A stretch of 30,942 nt of DNA, taken from contig JAGYIK010000002.1 in the NCBI GenBank assembly GCA_018402605.1, positions 1 through 30,942 on the forward strand, written 5' to 3'. The notes below the pieces were generated by a model that worked only from the letters and a program-made list of their open reading frames with translations, did no database searches and was not told the DNA's origin. This stretch comes from Litorivicinus sp. Its GTDB lineage: Bacteria; Pseudomonadota; Gammaproteobacteria; Pseudomonadales; Litorivicinaceae. A program made the position numbers and the translations under genes. Position 1 is the stretch's first letter. Every line of letters begins with the position of its first letter. Shown piece by piece: positions 16,581 to 26,192 of the stretch.

Positions 16581-18929
16581 TCATCGTTGGCCTTTCCTCG
16601 GCTTACTGGACTTTCCGGTCTTGGCATCTTTTCGTCCCTTACCTGGAATATTGCCGTCCTTTAAACGCGAACGCACCGAGCTCTTTTGCACGCGTCCAGT
16701 CCCGCCACCTGCAATCGCAAAGTCGATTCGGCGTGATTCAAGATCCACACGCGCGACCGTCACTTTGACCGAGTCCGCTAACCGATAGACTTGACGCGTC
16801 CGCTCACCGAGCAACGTGTGTTGCGCCTCGTTGAACACCCAATAATCCGGTGGTAATTGCGTCACATGCACCATGCCCTCGACGAACAATTCATCGAGCA
16901 AGATGAACAAACCAAAGCCTGCCACACCGGTAATCGTGCCCTGGTATTCCTCACCAAGCTTCTCGCGCATGAACTGGCACTTCAGCCATTGGCCAACATC
17001 CCGACTGGCTTCATCGGCACGTCGTTCCGTCATCGAGCAATGTTCGCCCAATGCGACCATACGCTGCATATCAGGCAAGCCATCTCGCACCAAACGTGAT
17101 GCGTCCTCTTGTGCTCCGGTCTGGATGATCCGCTTCAACAATCGGTGGACCGTCAAATCCGGATAGCGCCGAATCGGCGAAGTGAAATGGGTGTAGTGGT
17201 CATAGGACAGACCAAAGTGACCGATATCGGGATCTGGCGCATATTTCGCCTGCTGCATTGAACGCAGGATCATCGCTTGAATCAATGCAAAGTCAGGACG
17301 CTGATGCGCTTGCTCTAAAAGACTTTGATAGTCAGCGGGTTCTGGTTTTTCGCCGCCACCGAGGCCTAATCCCATCGAACCCAAGAACTGTCGGAGTGCC
17401 GCCAAACGCTCATCACTGGGCCCTTCATGGATCCGATACAGCGTGGGTAGTTTGAATTTCTTCAAACAACGGGCAGCTGCAACGTTGGCCGCCAACATGC
17501 ATTCCTCAATCAGCTTATGGGTCTCAAGCCGCTGCGCAGGAGCCACACCGGTGATCTTGCCGCGCTCGTCAAAGCTAAATTTCGGTTCAACTGAGTCGAA
17601 ATCGAGCGCACCGCGATCTTCGCGCGCGGCCCGTAACATCCGATAGAGGCTGAACAGTTGACCGATGTTCTCGCCAACTTCGGCAGAGACGAAGTGGTCA
17701 GACTGCGTCAACTGTGCAATGAGACCCGCGTGGTCCAAATCAGAGGCACCCACCGCATCGAGCGCATCCTGAACTTGGTTATAGGTCAACCGGGCCTTGG
17801 AGCGGAAGACCACTTCGTGGAACCGGTATTTCGAGACACGACCAGTGCTCGCGATCTCCAAGGACACTGCCAGCGCCAAGCGATCGACATCAGGATTCAG
17901 TGAGCAGAGGCCATTGGAGAGTGTCTCAGGCAACATCGGAATCACTTCGCTCGGGAAGTACACCGAAGTGCCCCGCTCTATCGCCTCGCGATCGAGTGCT
18001 GAGTTCTCAGTCACATAGTGCGCCACATCAGCAATCGCGACCCACAAGGTCCACCCCGCCTTACCATTGGGAATAGCACAGACCGCATCGTCAAAGTCTT
18101 TGGCATCCGCCCCATCAATGGTAACAAAGGGTAAATCGCGCAGATCGAGTCGCGTATCCGCTACCCTTGGATCAATCTCAGCACCAAATGCGGATGCCTG
18201 CGCAATCGCCTCATCAGAGAATTGGTGCGGCAGATCATGGGTCCGTACCGCGACCTGAACCTCGATTCCTGGATCAGATGCCGCACCGACAATATCCACC
18301 ACATGCCCAACAGGCTGGCGGTTATGCTCTGGATAGGAGTCGAGTTCCACCACAACATACTGGCCGAACTTGGCACCATGGATCCCCGATTCTGGAACCA
18401 ACACCTCGTGTAAGAACCGATCATCCTCCGGTGTTACAAAATTCACTCCAGCCTGCTCGCGCAGTCGCCCAATCAGGCGCGTGACTTTCCGCTCGATCAC
18501 CTCGACGATGCGCGCTTCACGCTTATTTCGGGTGCTTTTTGAGGGCGGCATCGCGGCCACCAAGACCCGATCACCGTGATAAACCTTGCGCATTTGCCGG
18601 TCGTGCAGATACAAACTCTCCGATCCATCATCCGGTTCAAAAAAACCAAACCCATCACGGTGCGCAACCACGCGTCCGGATAACAAGCCCGCACGATCAA
18701 CAAGTACGTAGCGCCCGATGCGATCTGCAATGATTTGACCATCGCGTGTCATCGCGGAAAGACGGGCAAACAGCCCATCTCGATTGGCGTCGATGGTTTG
18801 TGTGAGTACAACAAGTTCTTCAAATTCCAACGGTCGGCCGGCTTCCTCCAGAAGCTGCATTAACCATTGGCGTGAGGCCACTGGGCTCTCATAACGGGAT
18901 GCTTCCGCATCACCATAGGGATCAGACAT
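16581..18929 (-). CDS. rnr: Ribonuclease R
   Basis: A 3'-to-5' exoribonuclease that digests structured RNA, important in rRNA quality control, mRNA decay and cold growth. About 782 residues: N-terminal helix-turn-helix, cold-shock domains (GRVVAHRDGFGFFEPDDG), then the RNB catalytic domain from FVTIDGADAKDFDDAVCAI, whose clustered aspartates bind Mg2+. SPIRRYPDLTVHRLL is the second signature. A C-terminal S1 domain (GVAGFGLFILLDELFVEG) and a lysine-rich tail end it. The start is taken at MSDPYGDAEASRYE (18929) because AAGGAGAAAC precedes it; the open frame has eight more codons upstream. It is divergent from rsgA across 72 bp that should hold both promoters. Confidence 0.96.
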   Translation of the reverse strand: MSDPYGDAEASRYESPVASRQWLMQLLEEAGRPLEFEELVVLTQTIDANRDGLFARLSAMTRDGQIIADRIGRYVLVDRAGLLSGRVVAHRDGFGFFEPDDGSESLYLHDRQMRKVYHGDRVLVAAMPPSKSTRNKREARIVEVIERKVTRLIGRLREQAGVNFVTPEDDRFLHEVLVPESGIHGAKFGQYVVVELDSYPEHNRQPVGHVVDIVGAASDPGIEVQVAVRTHDLPHQFSDEAIAQASAFGAEIDPRVADTRLDLRDLPFVTIDGADAKDFDDAVCAIPNGKAGWTLWVAIADVAHYVTENSALDREAIERGTSVYFPSEVIPMLPETLSNGLCSLNPDVDRLALAVSLEIASTGRVSKYRFHEVVFRSKARLTYNQVQDALDAVGASDLDHAGLIAQLTQSDHFVSAEVGENIGQLFSLYRMLRAAREDRGALDFDSVEPKFSFDERGKITGVAPAQRLETHKLIEECMLAANVAAARCLKKFKLPTLYRIHEGPSDERLAALRQFLGSMGLGLGGGEKPEPADYQSLLEQAHQRPDFALIQAMILRSMQQAKYAPDPDIGHFGLSYDHYTHFTSPIRRYPDLTVHRLLKRIIQTGAQEDASRLVRDGLPDMQRMVALGEHCSMTERRADEASRDVGQWLKCQFMREKLGEEYQGTITGVAGFGLFILLDELFVEGMVHVTQLPPDYWVFNEAQHTLLGERTRQVYRLADSVKVTVARVDLESRRIDFAIAGGGTGRVQKSSVRSRLKDGNIPGKGRKDAKTGKSSKPRKGQR

Positions 18930-19001
18930 AGTTTCTCCTTTCAATGCCTGCAATAATGGCGGTCGAACCTCCGGAAGTCACGCGTCGCCAAAAGTTGAGA
19001 T

Positions 19002-20042
19002 ATGAGCAAACGTAAACTCACACGTCAGCAGGCGTGGCGAATTGAAAAAATTCAGAAAGAACGACTCGATCGTGCGACCCGTCATAAGACCGAGGTTGAG
19101 GAGCTATTGGTCGCCGGCGAACTCGGCCAAGAGCAAAGTGGGCGCGTTGTCGCACGCTTTGGCAAACAGGTTGAAGTCGTGCCCGTGGATTCACTTGGGC
19201 AGCCACGTGGTGAAGCCGTTCGCTGCCACCTGCGCGCCAATCTCACCACACTGGTGACCGGTGACGCCGTTGTGTTTCAAAGTAGTGATGATGCGGCCAT
19301 TGTCACCGCCTGTGAAATGCGTCGAAACGTCCTAGAACGCCCTGACTCACGTGGTGTATTAAAAGCGATGGCCGCCAACATTGATCAGATCGTGATCGTC
19401 ACCGCGCTGGAACCTGAGCCACAGCCGGAATTACTTGATCGCTACCTCGTGGCAACTGAAGTCGCCGGAATTCCGCCCATCGTTGTCATTAACAAAGTCG
19501 ACCTGATGCGAGCATCCGATGCGCATCAGCAGTTTTTGTCGGCCATTCAGAATTTGTATGAAGTCATTGGCTACACGGGCGTGCAGGCCCCCACCAAAGA
19601 GTCCGATGGACTCGATGCGCTCTCTGCACATCTGATTAACAAAAGTTCTGTCTTTATTGGCCAGTCGGGTGTCGGTAAATCAAGCCTTGTGCAAGCCTTG
19701 CTACCGAGCGAAGACATTCGGGTGGGCCACCTGCATAAGCAAACGCGTCTGGGTCGCCACACGACCTCGACAGCGCGGCTCTATGCCTATGCAGCAGGCG
19801 GTTCGATCATTGACTCACCGGGCATTCGGGATTTTGGACTCGAGCAGATCTCGCGGACCGATGTGGAACAGGGATTCATTGATATCCGCGAATTTTCAGA
19901 TCATTGTCGCTTTCGAGATTGTCGCCACCGACATGAACCGGGATGCGCAGTGCGCGACGCGGTCGAGAAAGGCAAACTTTCGAGACGTCGACTCGCATCA
20001 TTTCAGCGCATTCTTGAGACCTTAACGGGAGGAAATGCATGA
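19002..20042 (+). CDS. rsgA: Ribosome small subunit GTPase RsgA
   Basis: A circularly permuted GTPase that acts in late 30S maturation. An N-terminal OB fold (about 40-110) is followed by permuted G motifs: VINKVDLM (G4) comes before GQSGVGKSSL (G1), and DSPGIRDFG is G3. The C-terminal zinc knuckle is CRFRDCRHRHEPGCAV, with Cys and His ligands. At 346 residues it is a usual length. MSKRKLTRQQAWRIEKIQ at the start matches the basic N-terminus of relatives. The stop overlaps psd as ATGA, the common rsgA-psd pairing. Confidence 0.96.
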   Translation: MSKRKLTRQQAWRIEKIQKERLDRATRHKTEVEELLVAGELGQEQSGRVVARFGKQVEVVPVDSLGQPRGEAVRCHLRANLTTLVTGDAVVFQSSDDAAIVTACEMRRNVLERPDSRGVLKAMAANIDQIVIVTALEPEPQPELLDRYLVATEVAGIPPIVVINKVDLMRASDAHQQFLSAIQNLYEVIGYTGVQAPTKESDGLDALSAHLINKSSVFIGQSGVGKSSLVQALLPSEDIRVGHLHKQTRLGRHTTSTARLYAYAAGGSIIDSPGIRDFGLEQISRTDVEQGFIDIREFSDHCRFRDCRHRHEPGCAVRDAVEKGKLSRRRLASFQRILETLTGGNA

Positions 20043-20887
20043 GCATTTTGCGAAACCTAAACACGCTCAGCCAGCAGATTCTGCCTGGCCATTTGCTGTC
20101 ACGGCTGACAGGCCACATCGCCTACTGTGAGATTCCGCAGGTCAAAGATCGCTTAATCGCCGCATTCATCAAACAGTTTGAAATCAATATGGATGAGGTG
20201 GCGGATACCGATCTGTCAGCCTACCCGCACTTTAATGCATTTTTTACGCGCGCACTGAAACCAGGTATCCGCCCACTGGCAGGTACAGGGCATCTCGCGT
20301 CACCTGCAGATGGTGCAATTCTGACTGCCGATCGTCTTGGCGAGAACACCCGGTTGCAGGCCAAGGGGCATCAGTTCAGCCTTTCTGAGTTGTTTGCGAC
20401 CGATGAATACAATCAGTCCTATCAAGACGGACAGTTTGTGACGATTTACTTGTCGCCGAAGGACTACCATCGGGTGCACTGCCCAATGGATGCAGAGCTC
20501 AAGCACATGACCTACGTCCCTGGACGTCTGTTCTCGGTGAGCGGCGCGACAACGACAGCCATCCCAACGGTCTTTGCAAGAAATGAGCGCGTGATCCTCC
20601 ATTTCAAAGGTGACCAAGGGCCTTTTGCAATGGTTCTGGTTGGCGCCATGCTCGTTGCGTCTATCGAGACACCCTTTGCTGGAATCATTACGCCACCGGG
20701 GCATACGGTGCATCATTGGAACTACCATCGGGGCGCACATTTAAAATTTGCCCAAGGCGATGAGGTGGGTCGCTTTCAGTATGGATCCACCGTCATTATG
20801 GTGTTGCCAAAAGAGGGATATCAATTGCACCAACATTTAGCTGATGAACAGCCGGTGCGTGTGGGCGCATCACTCGGCCAACGCTAA
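20039..20887 (+). CDS. psd: Phosphatidylserine decarboxylase proenzyme
   Basis: A membrane-associated pyruvoyl enzyme that makes phosphatidylethanolamine from phosphatidylserine. The proenzyme cleaves itself at a Gly-Ser bond: here GRFQYGSTVIMVLP near the C-terminus, giving a large beta and a small alpha chain with a pyruvoyl N-terminus. The residue before the Gly is Tyr, not the Leu of the E. coli LGST motif, but Gly-Ser-Thr is kept. Other marks: SPADGAI and LSPKDYHRVHCPMD, with the His of the self-cleavage site. 282 residues, normal. Coupled to rsgA by an ATGA overlap and convergent with hflC. Confidence 0.95.
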   Translation: MSILRNLNTLSQQILPGHLLSRLTGHIAYCEIPQVKDRLIAAFIKQFEINMDEVADTDLSAYPHFNAFFTRALKPGIRPLAGTGHLASPADGAILTADRLGENTRLQAKGHQFSLSELFATDEYNQSYQDGQFVTIYLSPKDYHRVHCPMDAELKHMTYVPGRLFSVSGATTTAIPTVFARNERVILHFKGDQGPFAMVLVGAMLVASIETPFAGIITPPGHTVHHWNYHRGAHLKFAQGDEVGRFQYGSTVIMVLPKEGYQLHQHLADEQPVRVGASLGQR

Positions 20888-20900
20888 GCTGACCGAGTGA
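20870..20900. terminator. Hairpin between convergent psd and hflC
   Basis: TCACTCGG (20870-20877) and CCGAGTGA (20893-20900) are perfect 8-bp complements with a 15-base loop that contains the psd stop codon. It lies in the only gap between two convergent genes. No T-run follows on either strand, so it would be a weak or factor-assisted terminator if it works as one. Confidence 0.35.
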
Positions 20901-20915
20901 TGCGGACAGGGTGGA

Positions 20916-21769
20916 TTAATTTCCGCCCATTGGATCGTTCAGATACCGGAAGAAGTTAGACTGCGGGTCAATCACCAGCAGGTCATCCTTACCAGAGAAT
21001 GAACTTCGATAGGCCTGAATCGAACGATAGAACGCGTAGAATTCCGGATTTTGGTTGAATGCATTGGCATAAATTTCTGCCGCAATCGCATCCCCTTCAC
21101 CGCGAACCTGCTGCGCTTCTCGATACGCATTCGCCTCAATGACCGTCTTTTGACGATCAGCATCCGCCTCAATCCCTTCGGCCAACTCGCGACCACGAGC
21201 ACGATGATCGCGCGCTTCACGCTCACGCTCTGTACTCATGCGCGCATAGACAGCAGTCGATACCTCTGGTGGCAGATCAATCTTCTTCACACGAACATCG
21301 GTCACGTGAATGCCGAGTTCATCCATCGCGATTTGGTCAAGATCTTCGCGAATCTCAGCCATCAGCGCATCCCGCTCACCAGAGTCCACTTCGCCACGGT
21401 CATGAACCAAACTTATTTCGCAGTCCATTGTCGACGCACGCGAGGCGAGTGGACTATTCATGGCGACTCATCACCACCTGTTGCGGTGTAAAACGTCCTG
21501 CATCTGCAGCACGCCACTTGACGAACGGGTCGACAATCAACGCTTTCTTCTCTGCGGTGAGATAGGCGCTGCTTCCGCATCAATGTAATCAAACGTGCTT
21601 CAAAGCGACGCACGTCGTTGACCACAGGGATCTTGAAATAAGTCCTGGTTGGATATCCGTCTCAACGACACCCGAACTTCAAAGCACAGCGCGCTCACGC
21701 TCGTTAACCACATACAGGGAGTTCGAGATAATCCCCAGCGCCACTACTAAAGCCAATTACAATGGCCAT
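20916..21769 (-). CDS. hflC: HflC, SPFH-family FtsH regulator, 5' part frame-broken
   Basis: HflC forms with HflK a large inner-membrane SPFH cage around the FtsH protease and limits its action on membrane proteins. The clean frame (21461 to 20916) covers the C-terminal half: DLDQIAMDELGIHVTDVRVK, LPPEVSTAVYARMSTERERE, and the closing NPEFYAFYRSIQAYRSSFSG with NFFRYLNDPMGGN. Upstream, pieces in other frames give the N-terminus: ATG at 21769 and ALVVALGIISNSLYVVNERE, a membrane anchor followed by the SPFH start. The full length is about 284 residues, near that of relatives. The ATG overlaps the end of hflK by about 13 bp. Confidence 0.85.
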
Positions 21770-22981
21770 CTGACGTCATTGTAGATATCCATTTCTTGAG
21801 TCACCGGGCTGGCATCGGATTTATTAATGACTTGATCTATCGGTGATCGAATGTCACTCGACGTCATCCACCACTTGCTGCTGATGACGACGGAGCCAGC
21901 CGACGGCTGTGACAAACCACCCGATTCTGGTTAATGATTCCCGGGTAGCCTGTCTGACAATGCGATCAAGCGGCAGATACATGATGTTCGATCAGGATCC
22001 ACATCCACCCATCACCTTTGATGAGCGTTGCATCACCTCTTGCACCGAATCAATATACAAACATGACGCGTTACCTCAGCGCCTTGTCGTACTCAGCCAG
22101 CAGCTTCAGGAGGCGATCAGCCTCTGTGAGCCTGAGCCGGCCTGCTCACGTGCGCATTGGCTTCTTCCAGGACACGTTGCGCACGACCACGGGCCTCAGG
22201 GATCCACCATTGGCGTAAGCCTCCGCCTGATTCTTCGGCGCTGCTCGTCCTCACGCGCTTTAATCCCGTCATCAGATACGGCCTGGAGTATGACTTGGTG
22301 GCTGACTGTTCTCGAGTTCACTTTGACCGCACGAGTCCAGCAACATAGGTATCAAGTAATTCTATAAACGCCCCTTGTGCGTCAGGCCAATAATACTCAC
22401 GGCCGGAAATCCCATCAGTCATTTCAGACGATCAACCACATGGCGAAGCGCTGGATCTGTCGCGCATGCGACGGCGTCACTTCTCAGGTTCACGCGAACC
22501 AGCGGGTAGTGGTCCAGGTCAACGCATATATAAACGTCGCATCAACGATGTTTTCATCTTCCATCAACATCACCTTGCGCGGTATGCGTCCGTACCTGGG
22601 TCACATTCCACTTTATTGGCTTCCTCAATTAAAGGGAGCATTCAGCGAAGACCCGGAGTCTTTGTCTCTAAGAACAGCCAAAGGCGGAGAACGACAGCGC
22701 GCTCTTGCCTCATCAACCTTGTAGAGACCGAGTGCGCCATACTGGCAAAACCACAGAGATAGACACCCAATCAGCGCTGGGAGAGGAATTCCAGTCCCCA
22801 TTACCGTACCATCACCACCGGATCCAGAGCCACCGGAGCGGCCCCGCACCAAACAGACCATTTAGGCCATCGCGCAGCTTCTTTTACCACCTCATCTAAA
22901 TCAGGTGGGTGGCAGTCATTCCAGTTGCCGCCGCTACCCCAGGGAGTCGCGACCGTTGTTTCCGGGCTCATTTCAAGCCAT
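21757..22981 (-). CDS. hflK: HflK, SPFH-family FtsH regulator, frames heavily broken
   Basis: Partner of HflC in the FtsH-regulating membrane complex. The start is clear: AAGGAG seven bases before an ATG at 22981, then MAxNEPGNNGRD and, in neighbouring frames, WGSGGN and PPDLDEVV, the glycine/asparagine-rich cytoplasmic N-terminus typical of HflK. A glycine-serine tract and then a membrane helix follow. The end reads INKSDASPVTQEMDIYNDVR to a stop at 21757, overlapping hflC. About 408 residues if restored, close to E. coli HflK. Between these ends no frame stays open for long, and the middle cannot be read reliably. As hflK-hflC is a conserved operon and both ends are intact, sequence errors are more likely than decay. 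Confidence 0.75.
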
Positions 22982-23009
22982 GTGGACTCCTTTGGTTACA
23001 AGATATCTA

Positions 23010-23030
23010 CTGCCCCTATCATAGGGGCAG
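23010..23030. promoter_or_regulatory. 21-bp perfect palindrome between aapP and hflK
   Basis: CTGCCCCTAT (23010-23019) and ATAGGGGCAG (23021-23030) are exact complements around a single central base. The element lies in the 76-bp gap between the aapP stop and the hflK start, 28 bp before the hflK ATG. It could be an operator for a dimeric regulator. As RNA it would form a 7-bp GC-rich stem with a 7-base loop. No T-run follows, so an intrinsic terminator is unlikely. Confidence 0.5.
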
Positions 23031-23057
23031 AGATTCGCATTTCCACTCAAAAGTTGA

Positions 23058-23831
23058 TCAGTGTTGAAGTATTTGTGAAAGGAATAACTGGGTCCGGTCA
23101 TTTTCCGGATGATTGAAGAAGGTCTCGGGATCGTTTTGTTCAACAATTTGACCCGCATCCATAAAGATCACGCGGTTCGCCACTTTGCGTGCAAAGCCCA
23201 TCTCATGGGTTACGCACAACATGGTCATGCCATCTTCAGCGAGGCCGACCATCACATCGAGTACTTCTGCAATCATCTCTGGATCAAGTGCGGAAGTCGG
23301 CTCATCAAACAGCATCACCCGCGGATTCATGCACAACGAGCGCGCAATCGCAACGCGTTGCTGCTGACCACCGGATAACTGGCCCGGATATTTAAGGGCC
23401 TGTTCAGGGATCTTGACGCGCTCAAGGTAGCGCATGGCGATTTCTTCGGCTTCCTTTTTTGGCGTCTTGCGGACCCAAATAGGTGCCAAGGTGCAGTTCT
23501 CGAGCACCGTCAAATGAGGGAATAAATTAAAATGCTGAAACACCATTCCCACTTCACGCCGGACATCATTGATGTGCTTGGTGTCCTCCGTGAGCTCGAT
23601 GCCGTCAACGACAATTAATCCCTCTTGGTGCGTCTCGAGCCGGTTGATGCAACGGATGAGCGTCGATTTACCCGATCCCGACGGGCCACAGATGACAATC
23701 CGCTCTCCCCGCTTCACATCCAACTCAATATCTTTCAATACGTGGAACTGGCCGTACCATTTGTTTAAACCATCAATTTTGATAATGGTGTCACCCAGCT
23801 CGACCTGACTGATCTGCGTTTCGGTGGTCAT
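23058..23831 (-). CDS. aapP: General L-amino acid ABC importer ATP-binding protein
   Basis: The ATPase of a polar amino-acid importer of the AapJQMP type. The 257 residues hold Walker A GPSGSGKST, the Q-loop MVFQHFNLFPHLTVLENC, the signature LSGGQQQRVAIARSLC, Walker B VMLFDEPTSALDPE and the switch His in CVTHEMGFARKVANRVIFMD. The C-terminus, DPETFFNHPENDRTQLFLSQ, is typical of the GlnQ/AapP group. An ATGA overlap with the end of aapM and the order J-Q-M-P mark it as the last gene of the operon. Alone it could be glnQ or gltL; the permeases decide for aap. This is the only gene of the operon with an intact frame. Confidence 0.92.
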   Translation of the reverse strand: MTTETQISQVELGDTIIKIDGLNKWYGQFHVLKDIELDVKRGERIVICGPSGSGKSTLIRCINRLETHQEGLIVVDGIELTEDTKHINDVRREVGMVFQHFNLFPHLTVLENCTLAPIWVRKTPKKEAEEIAMRYLERVKIPEQALKYPGQLSGGQQQRVAIARSLCMNPRVMLFDEPTSALDPEMIAEVLDVMVGLAEDGMTMLCVTHEMGFARKVANRVIFMDAGQIVEQNDPETFFNHPENDRTQLFLSQILQH

Positions 23832-24963
23832 GCGTCATTTCTCCGCGATGTATCGAGTTTGCGTTCTAAATTCTGGCTATAGCGGGACATGCCATAACAG
23901 AACATCCAGAAAATAAAGCCTGCAAAGAGGTACCCCTCAATGTCGTATCCATTCCACTCAAGCGAGCGCGCTGCTGTTTGCGCCATATTCAGTAAGTCTA
24001 AAAGCCCGATAATCGAGACCAACGAGGTATCTTTGAACAAGGCAATAAACGTATTCACAATCGATGGAATCGAAATCTTCAGTGCTTGCGGCAAGATGAT
24101 GAAAATAGTCCGCTTCCAGTACCCGAGGCCAAAGGGTTTTCTCATCCGCTTCATATTGTCCTTTCGGAATGGTCGGGACAACCCGGCCACGAACCGCTTC
24201 TGCAGTGTATGCAGATTGAAACAAGGTGATCCCTATCATCGCGCGCAACCTTGTCGAACTCAACACCCGCTGGGAAGAAGAGAGGCAGCATGACTGAAGC
24301 CATGAACAAGATCGTGATCAAGGGCGTGCCGCGCCAAAATTCAATGTAGGTCACGCAAAGTGCCCGAATCACCGGCAATTCCGAGCGGCGGCCCAAGGCC
24401 AGCAAAATACCAATCGGCAAGGCAAAGACAATACCGACAAATGCAAGTGTGAAAGTCAGTAAAAAGCCACCCCATTGCGTGGTGTTGGCAACCGGGATAC
24501 CAAATGAACCACCATGGACGATGTAATAAAACACCACTGGGAATACAAACAATAACAATCCACCCAGGATGTCTTTACGTGGAGTCCGGTCCATCATCAA
24601 GGGAATCAACAATCCGAAAAACAGTACGAACATGCTGATTGGGCGCCAGACCTGATCCGGATTTGAACCGAAATACAGGCCAAACAGAATTTGCTCTAAG
24701 CGGACGTTAATGAACGTCCAGCATGCACCGGCCTTGTTGGCATCACAAACCGAGCGATCAGTACCCGTCCAATTCGCATTGATAATGGCCCACTCAATAA
24801 ATGGAGGCACATACATCACAATCAGATACAAAAACACCAAGGTGGTGATGGAACTGGTGACTGAGTTAAATAAGTTTTGCTTGATCCAAGCTACTGCGCC
24901 AACCGCATTCGATGGTGGCGCACGATCCGGCATAGGCACAAAGGTTTTCACATCATTGGCCAT
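23828..24963 (-). CDS. aapM: Aap-type amino acid ABC permease AapM, two frame breaks
   Basis: An inner-membrane permease subunit. The N-terminus MANDVKTFVPMPDRAPPS is followed by a long extra region with several helices before the core domain, as in AapM and unlike short GlnP permeases. The core motif is CVTYIEFWRGTPLITILFMA. The frame breaks near 24235-24266, continues as LRAMIGITLFQSAYTAEAVR, and breaks again near 24135-24165. The last part, GLGYWKRTIFIILPQALKIS then LFKDTSLVSIIGLLDLL, holds the EAA-loop that docks onto AapP. The end overlaps aapP. About 378 residues when restored, close to the family. All functional motifs survive. Confidence 0.85.
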
Positions 24964-24967
24964 GGTC

Positions 24968-26192
24968 TTATCGCTCCGACAACTGCACGCGGCGGTTGTA
25001 CCAATTTAAAATCGCCGAGGTGATCAAACTCAAACACTCATACACTGCAATCGTCATCGCAATAATGATCAACGCTTGGCCCGTATTGTTGAGGGTAATA
25101 CCAGCCCAAACAGCAACCAGTTCCTCGTACCCAACCGCCACAGCAAGCGATGAGTTTTTCGTCAGATTCAGGTATTGACTGATCGTAGGCGGGATAATCA
25201 CACGCAACGCTTGCGGGATGACCACCAATGAGATCGTGTCTTTGCGGGATAGACCTAATGCATGCGCTGCTTCAGTCTGACCGTGTGAGACCGACTGAAT
25301 CCCAGCGCGGACATTCTCAGCAATAAACGCAGACGTATAAATCATCAGTGCAGGCCTGGCTAAAAAGTGGCAACGGCAGTTGGCCGCCGCCCTTGAAGTT
25401 AAAGCGACCAAGAATCGGTTCATCAAAGCCCAGTGAGCCACCCCAAGATACAGCGGGTATCCGCCAACATTAAGAGCAGGCGTATTGGTCAAAACGCAGC
25501 GGCCGCTCACCCGGTCGCTTCGAAACGCGCACGCGCACGGCGTAAAACATAGCAAACCGACAATCAACGCGACCAACAGCACGAGCCGATAGTTGACCCA
25601 AGCCACTCTCAACCACTGGCGTTGGAAGAAATGGAAGCCACGCGCATTGGTAAAACACACCCATCTCGATGGAATCTTTTAGGCATAGCAAACTCGGCAA
25701 GGAAAATCGCAAAATTCAAAACATGATTTGCAGGAGCAAAGGGTGTTTCGGAACATCTCGATATGTAAGCGCGACTTTCGATGCCAGCCAATTGGGCGAT
25801 AAACGCACATTACCAACAAAAAAGCCACAATATCGTCGCCGCAATGATGCCCAATGCAGCCCACAAGAATGGTGTTCTGAGATGCCGATGAAAACACCTC
25901 GAGATGAATCGTTTCACCGGGCGTAAAATCTAAAGACAGGGCTGAAGCCCACCTTGAATCCAGCACGACCTCATGGAAAGCTGCGCTGGTCACAGGTACC
26001 GCGCGCATTGAGGTTTTCAATTGTGGTTTCAAAAATTGAATAGCCACCACCGCCACCACGAGCACAAGCGCCAGATTTGAACAACAAGTGCGCGGACTTT
26101 GGGGTCACGATGCAAAGGAATTCAGGTACGGTCTGCGCCCGACTCTCCAGCCAGTGAAAGACCGGGCTTTGCGCGATCTGTATATCACTCAA
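24968..26192 (-). CDS. aapQ: Aap-type amino acid ABC permease AapQ, 5' part frame-broken
   Basis: The second permease subunit of the importer. The 3' part is clean: IYTSAFIAENVRAGIQSVSH, EAAHALGLSRKDTISLVVIP, NLTKNSSLAVAVGYEELVAV and ILNWYNRRVQLSER at the end, all typical of AapQ. Upstream of about 25370 the frame changes repeatedly, but pieces line up: a first helix region, TIENLNARGT, LSLDFTPGETIHL, YIEMFRNT in overlapping frames, FAIFLAEFAMPK and DSIEMGVFY. The start is unsure. A TTG at 26190-26192 (SDIQIAQSPVFHWL) follows the aapJ stop directly, but the true ATG may be masked by errors. About 408 residues overall. Three bases separate its stop from the aapM ATG region. Confidence 0.78.

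Noticed and set aside
16124..16768. Plus-strand open frame of 214 codons opposite rlmB/rnr
   Set aside because: It lies antisense to clear RlmB and RNase R motifs, is rich in Arg, His, Pro and Ser as shadow frames are, and has no family features.
23010..23030. Intrinsic terminator for the aap operon
   Set aside because: The stem is good but no T-run follows on the minus strand, so it is listed as a palindrome of unknown role.
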